From Methylophilus sp. DW102 (GTDB taxonomy: Bacteria; Pseudomonadota; Gammaproteobacteria; Burkholderiales; Methylophilaceae): a DNA stretch of 64,000 nucleotides. The position numbers and the translations under genes were made by a program. The notes beneath the pieces were generated by a model. That model saw only the letters and a list, made by a program, of their open reading frames with translations, was not told the origin of the DNA and did no database searches. Location: NCBI RefSeq assembly GCF_037076555.1, contig NZ_AP029023.1, positions 2,728,001 to 2,792,000 of the forward strand. The letters are read 5' to 3'. Of this stretch, positions 18,677 to 26,700 are shown piece after piece. Position 1 is the first letter of the stretch. Each line of letters opens with the position of its first letter.

Positions 18677-19132
18677 TTAAGCCAGTTTGGCAGCGGCTTC
18701 GTGGATTGCTGCCCGGATACGTTGATAAGTCCCGCAACGGCAAATATTGCCACTCATGGCCGCATCAATATCGGCGTCGCTGGGTTTAGGGTTTTGCTTG
18801 AGCAGTGAGGTCGCAGACATGATCTGGCCGGATTGGCAGTAGCCACACTGCACCACATCAATCTGTTGCCAGGCGGCTTGTACGGCCTGTCCCACCTTGT
18901 CGTCATGCATGGCTTCTATGGTGGTGATTTTTTTATCCGCGGCCGCACTGACCGGGGTCACACAAGAGCGAATGGCCTGACCATCCAGGTGCACCGTACA
19001 GGCCCCACATTGCGCCATGCCACAGCCAAACTTGGTGCCAGTCATGCCAGCCACATCGCGGATTGCCCATAAAAGAGGCATGTCGTCGCTCACGTTGAGC
19101 TCGGTCTCTTTGCCATTGATATTGAGTTTCAT
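18677..19132 (-). CDS. iorA: [2Fe-2S] small subunit, IorA-type
   Basis: A 151-residue electron-transfer subunit of a molybdenum hydroxylase. The plant-ferredoxin-like cluster is bound by [10 protein letters not shown] plus a later Cys (RSCVTP), and the helical-domain cluster by CGYCQSG and CRCGTY, all eight cysteines visible. It has no signal peptide of its own, so it probably rides with the Tat-exported IorB. It is first in the iorA-iorB-xdhC operon, with an AAGGA ribosome site before ATG at 19132. Confidence 0.92.
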   Translation of the reverse strand: MKLNINGKETELNVSDDMPLLWAIRDVAGMTGTKFGCGMAQCGACTVHLDGQAIRSCVTPVSAAADKKITTIEAMHDDKVGQAVQAAWQQIDVVQCGYCQSGQIMSATSLLKQNPKPSDADIDAAMSGNICRCGTYQRIRAAIHEAAAKLA

Positions 19133-19497
19133 CGTGTTTGTTCCTTTTTAAAATCTGATGCTGCAGTCGCAAAACCAATCTAAGGTTGGCTATCGTGAAA
19201 ATATACTAACATACATGATTGTATGTATGGGCGTCCCGGAGCTGCATAAATTTAAATTTAATCGTGTTAAGTCTACAGTGTGCAGCCCGTGATTTAGCTG
19301 GTCGCGCAGCCGCTTTACATCTGTCGATCCAATCAGGACGAGATCCTGAAACAGTCTTTACATTGACTTCACTCCCGTCCGCCTGCTGGTGCCAGGTGAT
19401 TTACTTTGTCTGCAAGTCAGGGCAGAATCAAACGCTTACCGTGAACACTCATCCCTATGAATACAATCCCCATGTCACGCTTGATTAGGAGAACGCC
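19133..19497. promoter_or_regulatory. Divergent intergenic region between iorA and an MDR dehydrogenase
   Basis: A 365-base gap with no convincing gene; a short plus-strand open frame at 19219-19488 has no ribosome site or recognisable protein. It must hold promoters for iorA (minus) and the dehydrogenase (plus). It contains the palindrome described separately at 19209-19226, close to iorA. Confidence 0.6.
19209..19226. promoter_or_regulatory. Palindromic operator resembling TetR/AcrR-type sites
   Basis: ACATACA-TGAT-TGTATGT has perfect 7-bp arms and a 4-base spacer. The TACAT/ATGTA core resembles operators of AcrR/TetR-family repressors. It lies about 80 bases upstream of iorA, where it could overlap the promoter. 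No TetR gene is in the window; the AraC regulator at 20502 would not be expected to use such a palindrome. Confidence 0.5.
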
Positions 19498-20505
19498 ATG
19501 ACGAAAGCCATTATTCTGCAACCGGGCGGCGGCTACCAAAATGTCACCGTCGGCACACGCGAAGCCCCTGCGCCAACTGCCGGGCAAATCACGGTCAGGC
19601 TGCATGCCAACTCGCTTAATTACCATGATTTTGCCGTGGTCAGCGGCATGTGGGGCCCCACCGAGCCGCGTATCCCGATGGCGGATGGCGCGGGTGAAGT
19701 AGTCGCGGTCGGCACAGGCGTCACCGAATTCAAAGTAGGCGATGCCGTAGTCAGTACTTTTTTCCCCACCTGGCAAGCGGGAGAACCGCTGGTTGAAGGC
19801 TTTGCCACCGTGCCAGGCGATGGTGTGGATGGCTACGCGCGTGAAATCGTCACCGCCAGCGCGGAATCTTTTACGCTGGCCCCCAAAGGCTGGAGCCATA
19901 TCGAATCTTCCACCTTGACTACCGCCGCCCTGACGGCCTGGCGTGCGCTGATGTCTGATGATCAGCTCACCCCTGGCGATACTGTGCTGGTGCAAGGCAC
20001 GGGCGGCGTTTCCCTCTTTGCCTTGCAATTTGCCAAGCTGGCAGGCGCGACCGTGATTGCCACCTCGTCCAGCGAAGCCAAGCTGGAAAAACTCAAGGCC
20101 ATGGGTGCAGATCACCTGATCAATTACAAAACCACCCCGGCCTGGGGAACGCTGGCGCGCGAACTGACGGGCGGCCGTGGCGTCGATCACGTGGTCGAGG
20201 TGGGCGGTCCGGCCACCCTGGAACAGTCCATGCTGGCGGCGCGCGTCGGTGGCCACGTCTCTGTCATTGGTATATTGACCGGCTTGGCGGGCGACTTCCC
20301 TCTGGTCACAGCCCTGATCAAGCAACTGCGCCTGCAAGGCGTGCTGGTGGGTAGCCGCAGCATGCAGCAAGCCATGATCAAGGCCATAGACGGGAATGGC
20401 CTGAAACCGGTGGTGGATAAGGTGTTTGCGCTGGAGGAAATGGTGCAGGCCTTCCAGTATCAGGAGACCAATCAGCACTTTGGCAAAATTTGCCTGCAGA
20501 TTTAA
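19498..20505 (+). CDS. Zinc-independent MDR-superfamily NAD(P)-dependent alcohol dehydrogenase / quinone oxidoreductase
   Basis: A 335-residue medium-chain dehydrogenase/reductase. The N-terminal GroES-like domain runs to about 120; the Rossmann domain has VLVQGTGGVSLFALQFAK as its nucleotide-binding loop. The cysteine-rich structural zinc loop of classic alcohol dehydrogenases is absent, placing it with quinone reductase-like members. It starts at ATG 19498 behind a strong TAGGAGA site. It is divergent from iorA and converges on an AraC regulator with a 4-base overlap. The grouping suggests joint handling of an alcohol or aldehyde, but the substrate cannot be read. Confidence 0.85.
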   Translation: MTKAIILQPGGGYQNVTVGTREAPAPTAGQITVRLHANSLNYHDFAVVSGMWGPTEPRIPMADGAGEVVAVGTGVTEFKVGDAVVSTFFPTWQAGEPLVEGFATVPGDGVDGYAREIVTASAESFTLAPKGWSHIESSTLTTAALTAWRALMSDDQLTPGDTVLVQGTGGVSLFALQFAKLAGATVIATSSSEAKLEKLKAMGADHLINYKTTPAWGTLARELTGGRGVDHVVEVGGPATLEQSMLAARVGGHVSVIGILTGLAGDFPLVTALIKQLRLQGVLVGSRSMQQAMIKAIDGNGLKPVVDKVFALEEMVQAFQYQETNQHFGKICLQI

Positions 20506-21491
20506 CGGAGTAAAGCCCCCTGCTGCCGAAAAACGCGGGGGGCGTCGCCAAACTGCTGCTTAAAGGCTCGGCTGAAATGTGCAAAATCGTTAAAGCCGCA
20601 AGCCAGCGCGATCTCGGAAATGCTCCGGTGCTGCCAGGCCGGTTGCTTAAGGTATTGCGCACTCAGCGCCAGCCGCTGTTGCCAGACATAGCGCATCAAA
20701 GACGTCTGTTCATCGGCAAACAATTGATTGATATACCGGCTGGAAAATCCGGTGGCAGCGGCAATGGCGTCACTATCCAGGTCTGCATCCTGTAGATGCT
20801 TACTGAGCCACTGCTTGATTTGCAACAACGATAAACTGCGGCCAGGCGAACGCGGCAGCGCATGGTCTTGCAGGGTTTCAAGCGCATTGCCCAGCATGTC
20901 CAGCATAGGCACCGCGCTGGCTTCAAATGCCTGCATGGAGAGTTGATTCAGCTGACGCGTGAGCTGTTGCAAAAACGGCGACAACATGGCGGTCATGCCG
21001 TGCTGCAATCGCATGGGCATCGCCGTCAGATGCCCGGCCTGCGGCAAACGCTGATGCAACAAGGTTCTTGGGATAGAAACAATCAGCTTGGAAAATGCCT
21101 CTGGACAATGGATATAGTGCGGCACCGTGGCATCATAAATAGTCATGTCGCCAGGGCGCAAAAACACTTCCCGCCCTTGCTGTTGCAGACAATACCGGCC
21201 TTGCAGCAACAGGACGGCAAAATAATTATCCAACTGCGGACGACAGATTTCTCGCGTCCCGCGCTGGATGGTCAGGCTGTTGGAATGGATCACGGATAGT
21301 TGCAACGCCTGCCAAGGATAGAGCGTCATCTCGTTGTAAAGCGGGGCAGCCGTGGGCGGGACGATGTCCACCTCTGCATATTCACGTCCAATCACCTCAC
21401 ACAACCATGCCTTGCGCTGACTGGGTGCGACCAGATCGGAGCTATATTTGCGACCTGTCGCTGCGACTACTGTCCTTGCTTGCTGCGCCAT
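20502..21491 (-). CDS. AraC-family transcriptional regulator
   Basis: A 329-residue regulator. The N-terminal part (about 30-190) is a cupin-like AraC-binding domain, with LLQGRYCLQQQGREVFLRPG and DATVPHY typical of it. The C-terminal about 100 residues hold two helix-turn-helix motifs, including DLDSDAIAAATGFSSRYINQ and the signature SISEIALACGFNDFAHFSRA. The likely targets are the neighbouring dehydrogenase or the small membrane protein gene it diverges from, upstream of which two direct repeats occur. The effector is unknown. It converges on the MDR gene with a 4-base overlap. Confidence 0.9.
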   Translation of the reverse strand: MAQQARTVVAATGRKYSSDLVAPSQRKAWLCEVIGREYAEVDIVPPTAAPLYNEMTLYPWQALQLSVIHSNSLTIQRGTREICRPQLDNYFAVLLLQGRYCLQQQGREVFLRPGDMTIYDATVPHYIHCPEAFSKLIVSIPRTLLHQRLPQAGHLTAMPMRLQHGMTAMLSPFLQQLTRQLNQLSMQAFEASAVPMLDMLGNALETLQDHALPRSPGRSLSLLQIKQWLSKHLQDADLDSDAIAAATGFSSRYINQLFADEQTSLMRYVWQQRLALSAQYLKQPAWQHRSISEIALACGFNDFAHFSRAFKQQFGDAPRVFRQQGALLR

Positions 21492-21562
21492 GACCCTCTC
21501 CTTTGCTGAGCGAAATTAAGTCACAAACAGCTAGATTTCGCAAGCGAGTCATCTCCGTTTCA

Positions 21563-21591
21563 GTCAAGCGTGAGCTCCGTCCAGGTCAAGC
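21563..21591. promoter_or_regulatory. Direct repeats GTCAAGC spaced by two helical turns
   Basis: GTCAAGC occurs at 21563-21569 and again at 21585-21591, 22 bases apart. This spacing is what AraC-family regulators typically bind. It sits between the divergent AraC gene and the membrane protein gene starting at 21645. Confidence 0.35.
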
Positions 21592-21644
21592 AGGCCATGA
21601 CAGATCGGCTATGCTGGGGACACGATATCCCCCAGGAGACTTTG

Positions 21645-22091
21645 ATGCAATCGACCCCACAAGCCCACCAGATGTTATTGAAAGGGGCCGCATGCTGGCT
21701 GCTGATGGCGTTGTTACTGGCATGGTGTATGGTGGGCCTGAACTTTGGTGTGGCCCCACTCAAGGCGATTTTCGCGGGAAAATTCACGCGGCTGTTGCAA
21801 GCACATATCGATTTTCTGCTGATGACCGCCCTCATTTTTGGCATTGCGGCCAGCCGGGTCTCTTTGCCATGGCATGTACGCTGGGCGATGGTGATAGGCG
21901 CATTTACCAACTCTAGCCTGTTTTTGCTGACGGCCATTTTCCCGGCGCTGGACAATCCTGAGCTCCCGCCGCCCTTGCTGTTCCAGGGCTATTTGTTTGC
22001 CAGCCTCTTTACCACCAGCTATGGTTTTGGCAAAGCCTCTGTGCTGATTTTAAAGTCTGGGTTGCAAACAACCCCTCACCGAGAACCTTAG
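21645..22091 (+). CDS. Hypothetical four-helix membrane protein
   Basis: A 148-residue protein with four hydrophobic segments (about 15-35, 58-75, 85-105 and 118-135), probably an inner-membrane protein. I do not recognise the family with confidence; the layout (ASRVSLPWHVRWAMVIGAFTN) recalls small styrene-oxide-isomerase-like or hydroxylaminobenzene-mutase-like proteins, which would be inference only. The start at 21645 is chosen for its AGGAGAC site; the frame is open further upstream. It is divergent from the AraC gene, and its stop overlaps the tail of the small minus-strand gene at 22088. Confidence 0.6.
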   Translation: MQSTPQAHQMLLKGAACWLLMALLLAWCMVGLNFGVAPLKAIFAGKFTRLLQAHIDFLLMTALIFGIAASRVSLPWHVRWAMVIGAFTNSSLFLLTAIFPALDNPELPPPLLFQGYLFASLFTTSYGFGKASVLILKSGLQTTPHREP

Positions 22092-22267
22092 CGACGGTTA
22101 ATCTTGAGCAAGGCATAAAGCGGGCACCACTGGATCAGCCCGGTCGCCAGCGGCACCAGCCCAAACCAGCCCCAGGTGGGACCCTGGAAAAACAGGGTCC
22201 ACATCAGCAATCCGGCGCCGATAATCACTCTTAAATACTGTTCCAATTGCCCGATATTATCTGCCAT
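22088..22267 (-). CDS. DUF2892 (YgaP transmembrane domain)-like small membrane protein
   Basis: A 59-residue protein. It begins MADNIGQLEQYLRVIIGAGL and continues with two hydrophobic helices and the pattern GLVPLATGLIQWCPLY, which is the DUF2892/YgaP membrane module (…GLVPLLTGL…CPLY…). An AGGAGG ribosome site precedes the ATG. YgaP-type modules often accompany rhodanese and sulfur genes, and this one is immediately upstream (in sequence order) of the SulP/persulfide dioxygenase operon on the same strand, 34 bases after the SulP stop, so it is probably its last gene. Confidence 0.85.
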   Translation of the reverse strand: MADNIGQLEQYLRVIIGAGLLMWTLFFQGPTWGWFGLVPLATGLIQWCPLYALLKINRR

Positions 22268-22301
22268 GGCAGCCTCCTATATTTAGCGGCGATCAACGCC
22301 G

Positions 22302-24029
22302 TTAATGACAGGACAGCGCTGCATAAGCCTGATGTTGGGTCAGATAAATCTCACCATTGAGCTGCTGCCTGAGTGGAGCATGTTGCAACATGTCCATCAC
22401 CGGGCCTTTGACCTCGGACAAATGAAAGCCAATTCCCAATGCAGATAAATGGTGGTTGATGACTTCCAGCACCTCCAGGGCACTGCCATCTACCTCGTTG
22501 ACGGCGGAGCACATCAGGATCACATGTTTCAATGCCGTGTTATCGGCCACCACTTCGAGCACTTTTTGCTCGAGATAGCGCGCATTGGCAAAATACAAGC
22601 TCTCATCCACACGCAAAGTAATCACATCCGGGCACACACTGACCGCGTGCCGGGCCACGTTTCTAAAATGCTCGGTACCCGGCACCTGCCCGACAATGGC
22701 AATGTGCGGCCGACTGCTGCGGTATAGATGCATGGCCATGGACAGCAACACGCCCGCACTGATGCCATGTTCAATATCAACCAGCAAGGTAATCATAAAA
22801 GTCACCAGCAAGGCGGCAAAGTCACTCCGGTTACGCCGCCAGGTCTCGATAAACACGCGTCCGTCCACCAGGCTCATCACCGCAACGATAATCGTGCTGG
22901 CCAAAATAAATCTGGGTAACGCACTGAGCCACGAGGCCAGGAAAACCGTGGCCAACCACATGCCCAATGCGGTAAACAAACCCGCTGCCGGCGTTTGCGC
23001 ACCCGCATCCATATTCACAACCGAGCGCGACACGCCGCCAGTGACCGGCTGCCCCCCACTCAGACTGGCCGCCAGATTGGCGCCACCCAAGGCAATCAAC
23101 TCCTGGTCAGGGTCTATGCGTTCACGCCGTTTCATGGCCAGACTCTGCGCCACAGAAATCGACTCCACCGTGCCGATGATGGAAATCAGCAAGGCCGGGG
23201 CCAATAAAGATTGCCACATTGCCAGACTCCCATGCGGCAAGGCCAGCGCAGGCAGCCCGGCGGGAATCTGCCCTACGGTGCGCACCCCGGTGAGCAGGGC
23301 CCAACCGGCATGCATGGCAATCGTTCCGATCAACACCAGCAGCGCAGGCACTGCCCGCACCAACGCCTGCGCCCAAAACGGCGAGCAGCCCAGACTTAGC
23401 AACAGCGATTGCCCTTGCCGCCTGGCCAGCACCAGTAATAGCAGGGTGAGCACCGACAGCATAGCCGTAGCGAGATGAATCTGCGGCCATTGCCCCAGCA
23501 TACTCTGCCAGAGCGCCAGCACATGACTGCCCTCGGCGTGGATGCCAAGCAAGGTGGGCAGCTGACTACTGGCAATCACCAGGCTGGCGCCAGCAATAAA
23601 GCCGCTCATGACGGGGTGCGATAGAAAATTTGCCAGAAAGCCTAATTTGAACATCCCGGCCAGCATCAGAAACATGCCAGACAAACATGCCAGGATCAGC
23701 GCCGCTTGCAGCCCCAACGCGGGACTCTGTGCTGAATAAGGCGCCACTGCGGTCGCAGTCATCAGTGCCGCCACCGCCACTGGGCCCACGGCCAGCGTCG
23801 CACTGGTACCTAACAAAGCATAGACGATTAACGGCAACAGGCTGGCATACAGGCCAACTTGTGGCGACAAGCCCGCCAGGATGGCATAGGCCAGCGCCTG
23901 AGGAACCAGCATCAGGGTCACCGTCAGCGCCGCCATCAAATCATGCATGGCCTGCTCACGCCGATAATGCGGCCCCCAGCGGAGGGCGGGCACGTAATGG
24001 GCCAGCCGAGTCAACATCGCTGTGCTCAT
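22302..24029 (-). CDS. SulP-family inorganic anion transporter with STAS domain
   Basis: A 575-residue inner-membrane transporter. About ten or more hydrophobic helices begin after the SulP signature region VPQALAYAILAGLSPQVGLYAS (residues about 42-63), and a cytoplasmic STAS domain (about 440-555) carries HVILMCSAVNEVDGSALEVL. SulP proteins carry sulfate, bicarbonate or related anions. Here the start overlaps the end of the persulfide dioxygenase gene by four bases (ATGA), strongly suggesting export or exchange of sulfite/sulfate or thiosulfate made by sulfide oxidation. The gene belongs to a sigma-54-promoted operon with that dioxygenase. Confidence 0.9.
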   Translation of the reverse strand: MSTAMLTRLAHYVPALRWGPHYRREQAMHDLMAALTVTLMLVPQALAYAILAGLSPQVGLYASLLPLIVYALLGTSATLAVGPVAVAALMTATAVAPYSAQSPALGLQAALILACLSGMFLMLAGMFKLGFLANFLSHPVMSGFIAGASLVIASSQLPTLLGIHAEGSHVLALWQSMLGQWPQIHLATAMLSVLTLLLLVLARRQGQSLLLSLGCSPFWAQALVRAVPALLVLIGTIAMHAGWALLTGVRTVGQIPAGLPALALPHGSLAMWQSLLAPALLISIIGTVESISVAQSLAMKRRERIDPDQELIALGGANLAASLSGGQPVTGGVSRSVVNMDAGAQTPAAGLFTALGMWLATVFLASWLSALPRFILASTIIVAVMSLVDGRVFIETWRRNRSDFAALLVTFMITLLVDIEHGISAGVLLSMAMHLYRSSRPHIAIVGQVPGTEHFRNVARHAVSVCPDVITLRVDESLYFANARYLEQKVLEVVADNTALKHVILMCSAVNEVDGSALEVLEVINHHLSALGIGFHLSEVKGPVMDMLQHAPLRQQLNGEIYLTQHQAYAALSCH

Positions 24030-24730
24030 GCCGACTGCTTGATCACCACTTGCCCACAGGCCTGGTTGGCAGGCAGGGCCACATCAATTTGTTTGGGATA
24101 GGCCAGCTTGAGATTGGCCATGATATTGATAAATTCAGCGCGGGAAGTTTGCCCGCCCAAGCGCTTGTTTTCACGCTTCTCGTGGCCGACCGTGGAGACG
24201 GTCCTACCGTGATAATCGTGGCCGGGATAAATCAGCGTATCCTCAGGCAAGCTGAAAATTTTGGCATGTATGCTGTCATACAACTGCCCGGCATTGCCCT
24301 GCTGAAAGTCGGTGCGGCCACAGCCATCAATGAGCAAGGCATCGCCGGTAAAGATGCGGTCACCGACCAGATAACTGACACAGCCGTTGGTGTGCCCGGG
24401 GGTGTAACGGACCTCGATATCCAGCGTGCCAACTTGCAAGTGCACGCCATCGGTCACCAGCACATCGCCGCATTGCGCGCCTGCATCACGATGCACCACA
24501 CTTTTACTGCCCAGACGCTCGCGCAAGGTGGCGGCAGCGGTGACATGATCGGCGTGCACATGCGTTTCCAGGGTAAACACCAGCGTCAACCCATGCTGTT
24601 GCAAAGCCGCCACATACTTGTCTACCTCGCTGCCTACGGTATCAATCATCACCGCCTGCCGGGTTTCTTTACAGCCTAGCAGATAGGTATAAGTGCTACT
24701 TTCAGGCTCAAAAAATTGCTTGAAAATCAT
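24026..24730 (-). CDS. ETHE1/Blh-type persulfide dioxygenase (metallo-beta-lactamase fold)
   Basis: A 234-residue metallo-beta-lactamase-fold enzyme that oxidises glutathione persulfide to sulfite and glutathione with a mononuclear iron. The metal motif THVHADHVTA (His57, His59, Asp61, His62), TPGHTNGC, the TGDALLIDGCGRTDFQQG segment characteristic of ETHE1-like enzymes, and YPGHDYHGRTVSTVGHE are all present. The start at 24730 (MIFKQFFEPE) follows AGGAG; six codons further upstream remain open. It is first in an operon with SulP, driven by a perfect sigma-54 promoter, and divergent from the presumed activator. No fused rhodanese is present. Confidence 0.92.
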   Translation of the reverse strand: MIFKQFFEPESSTYTYLLGCKETRQAVMIDTVGSEVDKYVAALQQHGLTLVFTLETHVHADHVTAAATLRERLGSKSVVHRDAGAQCGDVLVTDGVHLQVGTLDIEVRYTPGHTNGCVSYLVGDRIFTGDALLIDGCGRTDFQQGNAGQLYDSIHAKIFSLPEDTLIYPGHDYHGRTVSTVGHEKRENKRLGGQTSRAEFINIMANLKLAYPKQIDVALPANQACGQVVIKQSA

Positions 24731-24762
24731 CCGCGTGCTCCTTATCAAGATGGCGTTGATTC

Positions 24763-24778
24763 AGCAAAACCAGTGCCA
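24763..24778 (-). promoter_or_regulatory. Sigma-54 promoter of the persulfide dioxygenase-SulP operon
   Basis: Minus-strand TGGCACTGGTTTTGCT matches the -24/-12 consensus (TGGCAC-N5-TTGC) with GG and GC exactly 10 bases apart. The predicted transcript starts about 20 bases before the ATG at 24730. Confidence 0.85.
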
Positions 24779-24854
24779 ATGTTTCAATAAAAATTTAAAA
24801 ACAGTAAAATCAATGACTTATATAAAAATATCACTTGCCCACGCCCGCCAAAAA

Positions 24855-24895
24855 TGTTTCAATGAAACACAAAACCACAATCATGAAACGTTTCA
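24855..24895. promoter_or_regulatory. Paired palindromic enhancer sites for the sigma-54 activator
   Basis: TGTTTCA-A-TGAAACA (24855-24869) and TGAAACGTTTCA (24884-24895) are both perfect palindromes sharing the half-site TGAAAC(A/G). They lie about 85 and 113 bases upstream of the sigma-54 promoter, the usual distance for upstream activator sequences. A further TGTTTCA half-site lies at 24780-24786. The second palindrome ends 8 bases before the activator's own ATG, which suggests autoregulation. Confidence 0.7.
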
Positions 24896-24903
24896 AATAA
24901 GAA

Positions 24904-26268
24904 ATGGAACAAACCACCCCCGATTTTTTCAGCCAGCAGGCCGGCCTGAGCCGCGCACAGGGCGAATCGCTGGCCCGCATGATTTCATTGATCATGCCAG
25001 ATGCAGCCGTGTTTACCGTCGATGCTCAAAAGCGGATCAGTTACTGGAGCCCGGGTGCCGAAAAACTGCTAGGCTTCACCCAGGCTGCGCTCTTGGGTGA
25101 AAACTGCCTGACCGCCAACCGCTGCGAACAGTGTATGCGCGGCTGTGGGCTCACCGAGTCTGGCAAGGTCGAGGGCGCCCCCCTGCTGCTGCACCGGTCT
25201 GATGGTGAACGACAGGCAGTGTTGAAATATGCCATGGCCTACTGGCCTGAAGATGGCGCGTTTGCGGGCGGCCTCGAAATCCTGCTGCCCCAGCAGGCGG
25301 ACGCAGGCAAGACCGCCGCACAATCCTCGCTGGGTGAAAAATATGGCTTGATCAGCCATGCGCCCGAAATGCAAAAAGTGTTTGAAATGATACGCCGCGT
25401 GGCAGTGACAGATATACCGGTGTTGATCCGCGGCGACTCCGGTACAGGCAAAGAGCTGGTGGCCCGCGCCATTCATGGCGAGAGTCTGCGTCACCGCGGC
25501 GCCTTTGTCGCCATCAACTGTGCCACGCTCAATGCGGGCATGCTGGAGAGTGAGATGTTCGGCCACGTCAAGGGTGCCTTCACCGGTGCCATTCGTGATC
25601 ATCAGGGCCTGTTTGGCCGGGCCGAGGGCGGCACGCTGTTTCTGGATGAAATCGCCGAACTGCCTTACGAATTACAGGCCAAACTGTTGCGCGTACTCGA
25701 AACCGGTGAATACCTGCCCGTCGGGGCCAGTCAGGCCATGCAAGCCAATGTCCGCATTGTTGCCGCCACACATAAAGCCTTGCGCGAAGAGGTTAAAGCC
25801 GGACGTTTCCGGCAGGACTTGTTGTTCCGCTTGCGCGTGGTGCCCATCTTCTTACCCAGCTTGCAGGCGCGCAAACAGGATATTCCGCTCATCGTGCGTC
25901 ACCTGCTTAAACAGCAATTTACCGGGGAACAGCTGCCCGTAGTGAAGGCCGCCGTCATGCAGCAACTGATGGCCTATGACTGGCCAGGCAATGTGCGCGA
26001 ACTGCGCAATGTGTTGAATTACGCACTGGTGATGTCAGATGGCAAGCAGATCGATACCGCAGACTTGCCGCCCGAACTGCAAACGATACCCGCGTCAACA
26101 CAGACAATGGCAGCGCCAGTCGCCAAACCAGGCCGCCAGGCGCTTTCAGAAGCCGCCATCGTGCAAGCCGTCACTGACTGCCAGGGCAACCTGACCCAGG
26201 CGGCCAAGCAACTTGGGATTGGCCGCACCACACTGTGGCGTTACCGCAAACTTTGGCAAAAAGACTGA
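24904..26268 (+). CDS. PAS-containing sigma-54-dependent activator of sulfur oxidation (FisR-like)
   Basis: A 454-residue enhancer-binding protein. A PAS-like sensor domain (about 28-130) is followed by an AAA+ domain with Walker A GDSGTGKE (177-184) and the sigma-54 contact loop GAFTGA (224-229), then a Fis-type helix-turn-helix (about 412-450, QAAKQLGIGRTTLWRYRKLW). The PAS region carries four cysteines at 68, 74, 77 and 81, which would suit sensing sulfane sulfur, as known for FisR regulators of persulfide dioxygenase genes. Divergence from that dioxygenase, a sigma-54 promoter and palindromes between them support this role. The ribosome site is weak (AATAAGAA). Confidence 0.88.
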   Translation: MEQTTPDFFSQQAGLSRAQGESLARMISLIMPDAAVFTVDAQKRISYWSPGAEKLLGFTQAALLGENCLTANRCEQCMRGCGLTESGKVEGAPLLLHRSDGERQAVLKYAMAYWPEDGAFAGGLEILLPQQADAGKTAAQSSLGEKYGLISHAPEMQKVFEMIRRVAVTDIPVLIRGDSGTGKELVARAIHGESLRHRGAFVAINCATLNAGMLESEMFGHVKGAFTGAIRDHQGLFGRAEGGTLFLDEIAELPYELQAKLLRVLETGEYLPVGASQAMQANVRIVAATHKALREEVKAGRFRQDLLFRLRVVPIFLPSLQARKQDIPLIVRHLLKQQFTGEQLPVVKAAVMQQLMAYDWPGNVRELRNVLNYALVMSDGKQIDTADLPPELQTIPASTQTMAAPVAKPGRQALSEAAIVQAVTDCQGNLTQAAKQLGIGRTTLWRYRKLWQKD

Positions 26269-26273
26269 TACGG

Positions 26274-26693
26274 TCACAACCAGCCGCGACGCACCGCCAG
26301 CGTATGCACGGCCATTCCCGCCAGCATGCTGGCGACAAACAGCCAGACCGCCGGGCCACCCGTCAAGAGTGAGGCGATGGCTGGGCCGGGACAAAATCCG
26401 GCAATGCCCCAGCCGGTGCCAAAGATCACCGCCCCCAGCACCAGTTTGCGGTCAATCAGACGCGTGCCTGGTAACTGCACAGGCAGGCCCAAGACACTGG
26501 CGGAGTGCCTGGCCGCAGACTTGAAGGCAAAAAAGCCTACCGCAATCGCACCCATCATCACAAATGCCAGTGACGGATCCCAGTCACCGGTCACATCCAG
26601 AAAGGCCAACACCTTGGCTGGATTGGTCATCCCGCCTACAATCAACCCCACACCGAAGATCAGCCCGGCGATCAATGCCATCAGATTTGCCAT
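26274..26693 (-). CDS. YeeE/YedE half-protein (DUF6691-like membrane protein)
   Basis: A 139-residue protein with four hydrophobic helices and the stretch GFCPGPAIASLLTGG, a Cys-containing motif shared with YeeE/YedE (PmpB-like) proteins that move thiosulfate or other sulfur compounds. It forms a pair with the gene 7 bases upstream, which supplies the complementary half. Convergent with the FisR-like regulator, it completes a sulfur-handling region. Transport of a sulfur compound is inference from family and context. Confidence 0.85.
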   Translation of the reverse strand: MANLMALIAGLIFGVGLIVGGMTNPAKVLAFLDVTGDWDPSLAFVMMGAIAVGFFAFKSAARHSASVLGLPVQLPGTRLIDRKLVLGAVIFGTGWGIAGFCPGPAIASLLTGGPAVWLFVASMLAGMAVHTLAVRRGWL

Positions 26694-26700
26694 CTTGCTT

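Noticed and set aside
19219..19488. 89-codon open frame in the iorA/dehydrogenase gap
   Set aside because: No ribosome site, no recognisable protein and overlap with the likely promoter region.
19417..20478. 353-codon open frame on the minus strand
   Set aside because: Entirely antisense to the clearly recognisable MDR dehydrogenase; no family motif and His/Gln-rich composition typical of a shadow frame.
22585..23478. 297-codon plus-strand open frame
   Set aside because: Antisense to the SulP transporter, which has full family signatures; this frame has no recognisable domain.
23687..24679. 330-codon plus-strand open frame
   Set aside because: Antisense to SulP and persulfide dioxygenase genes.
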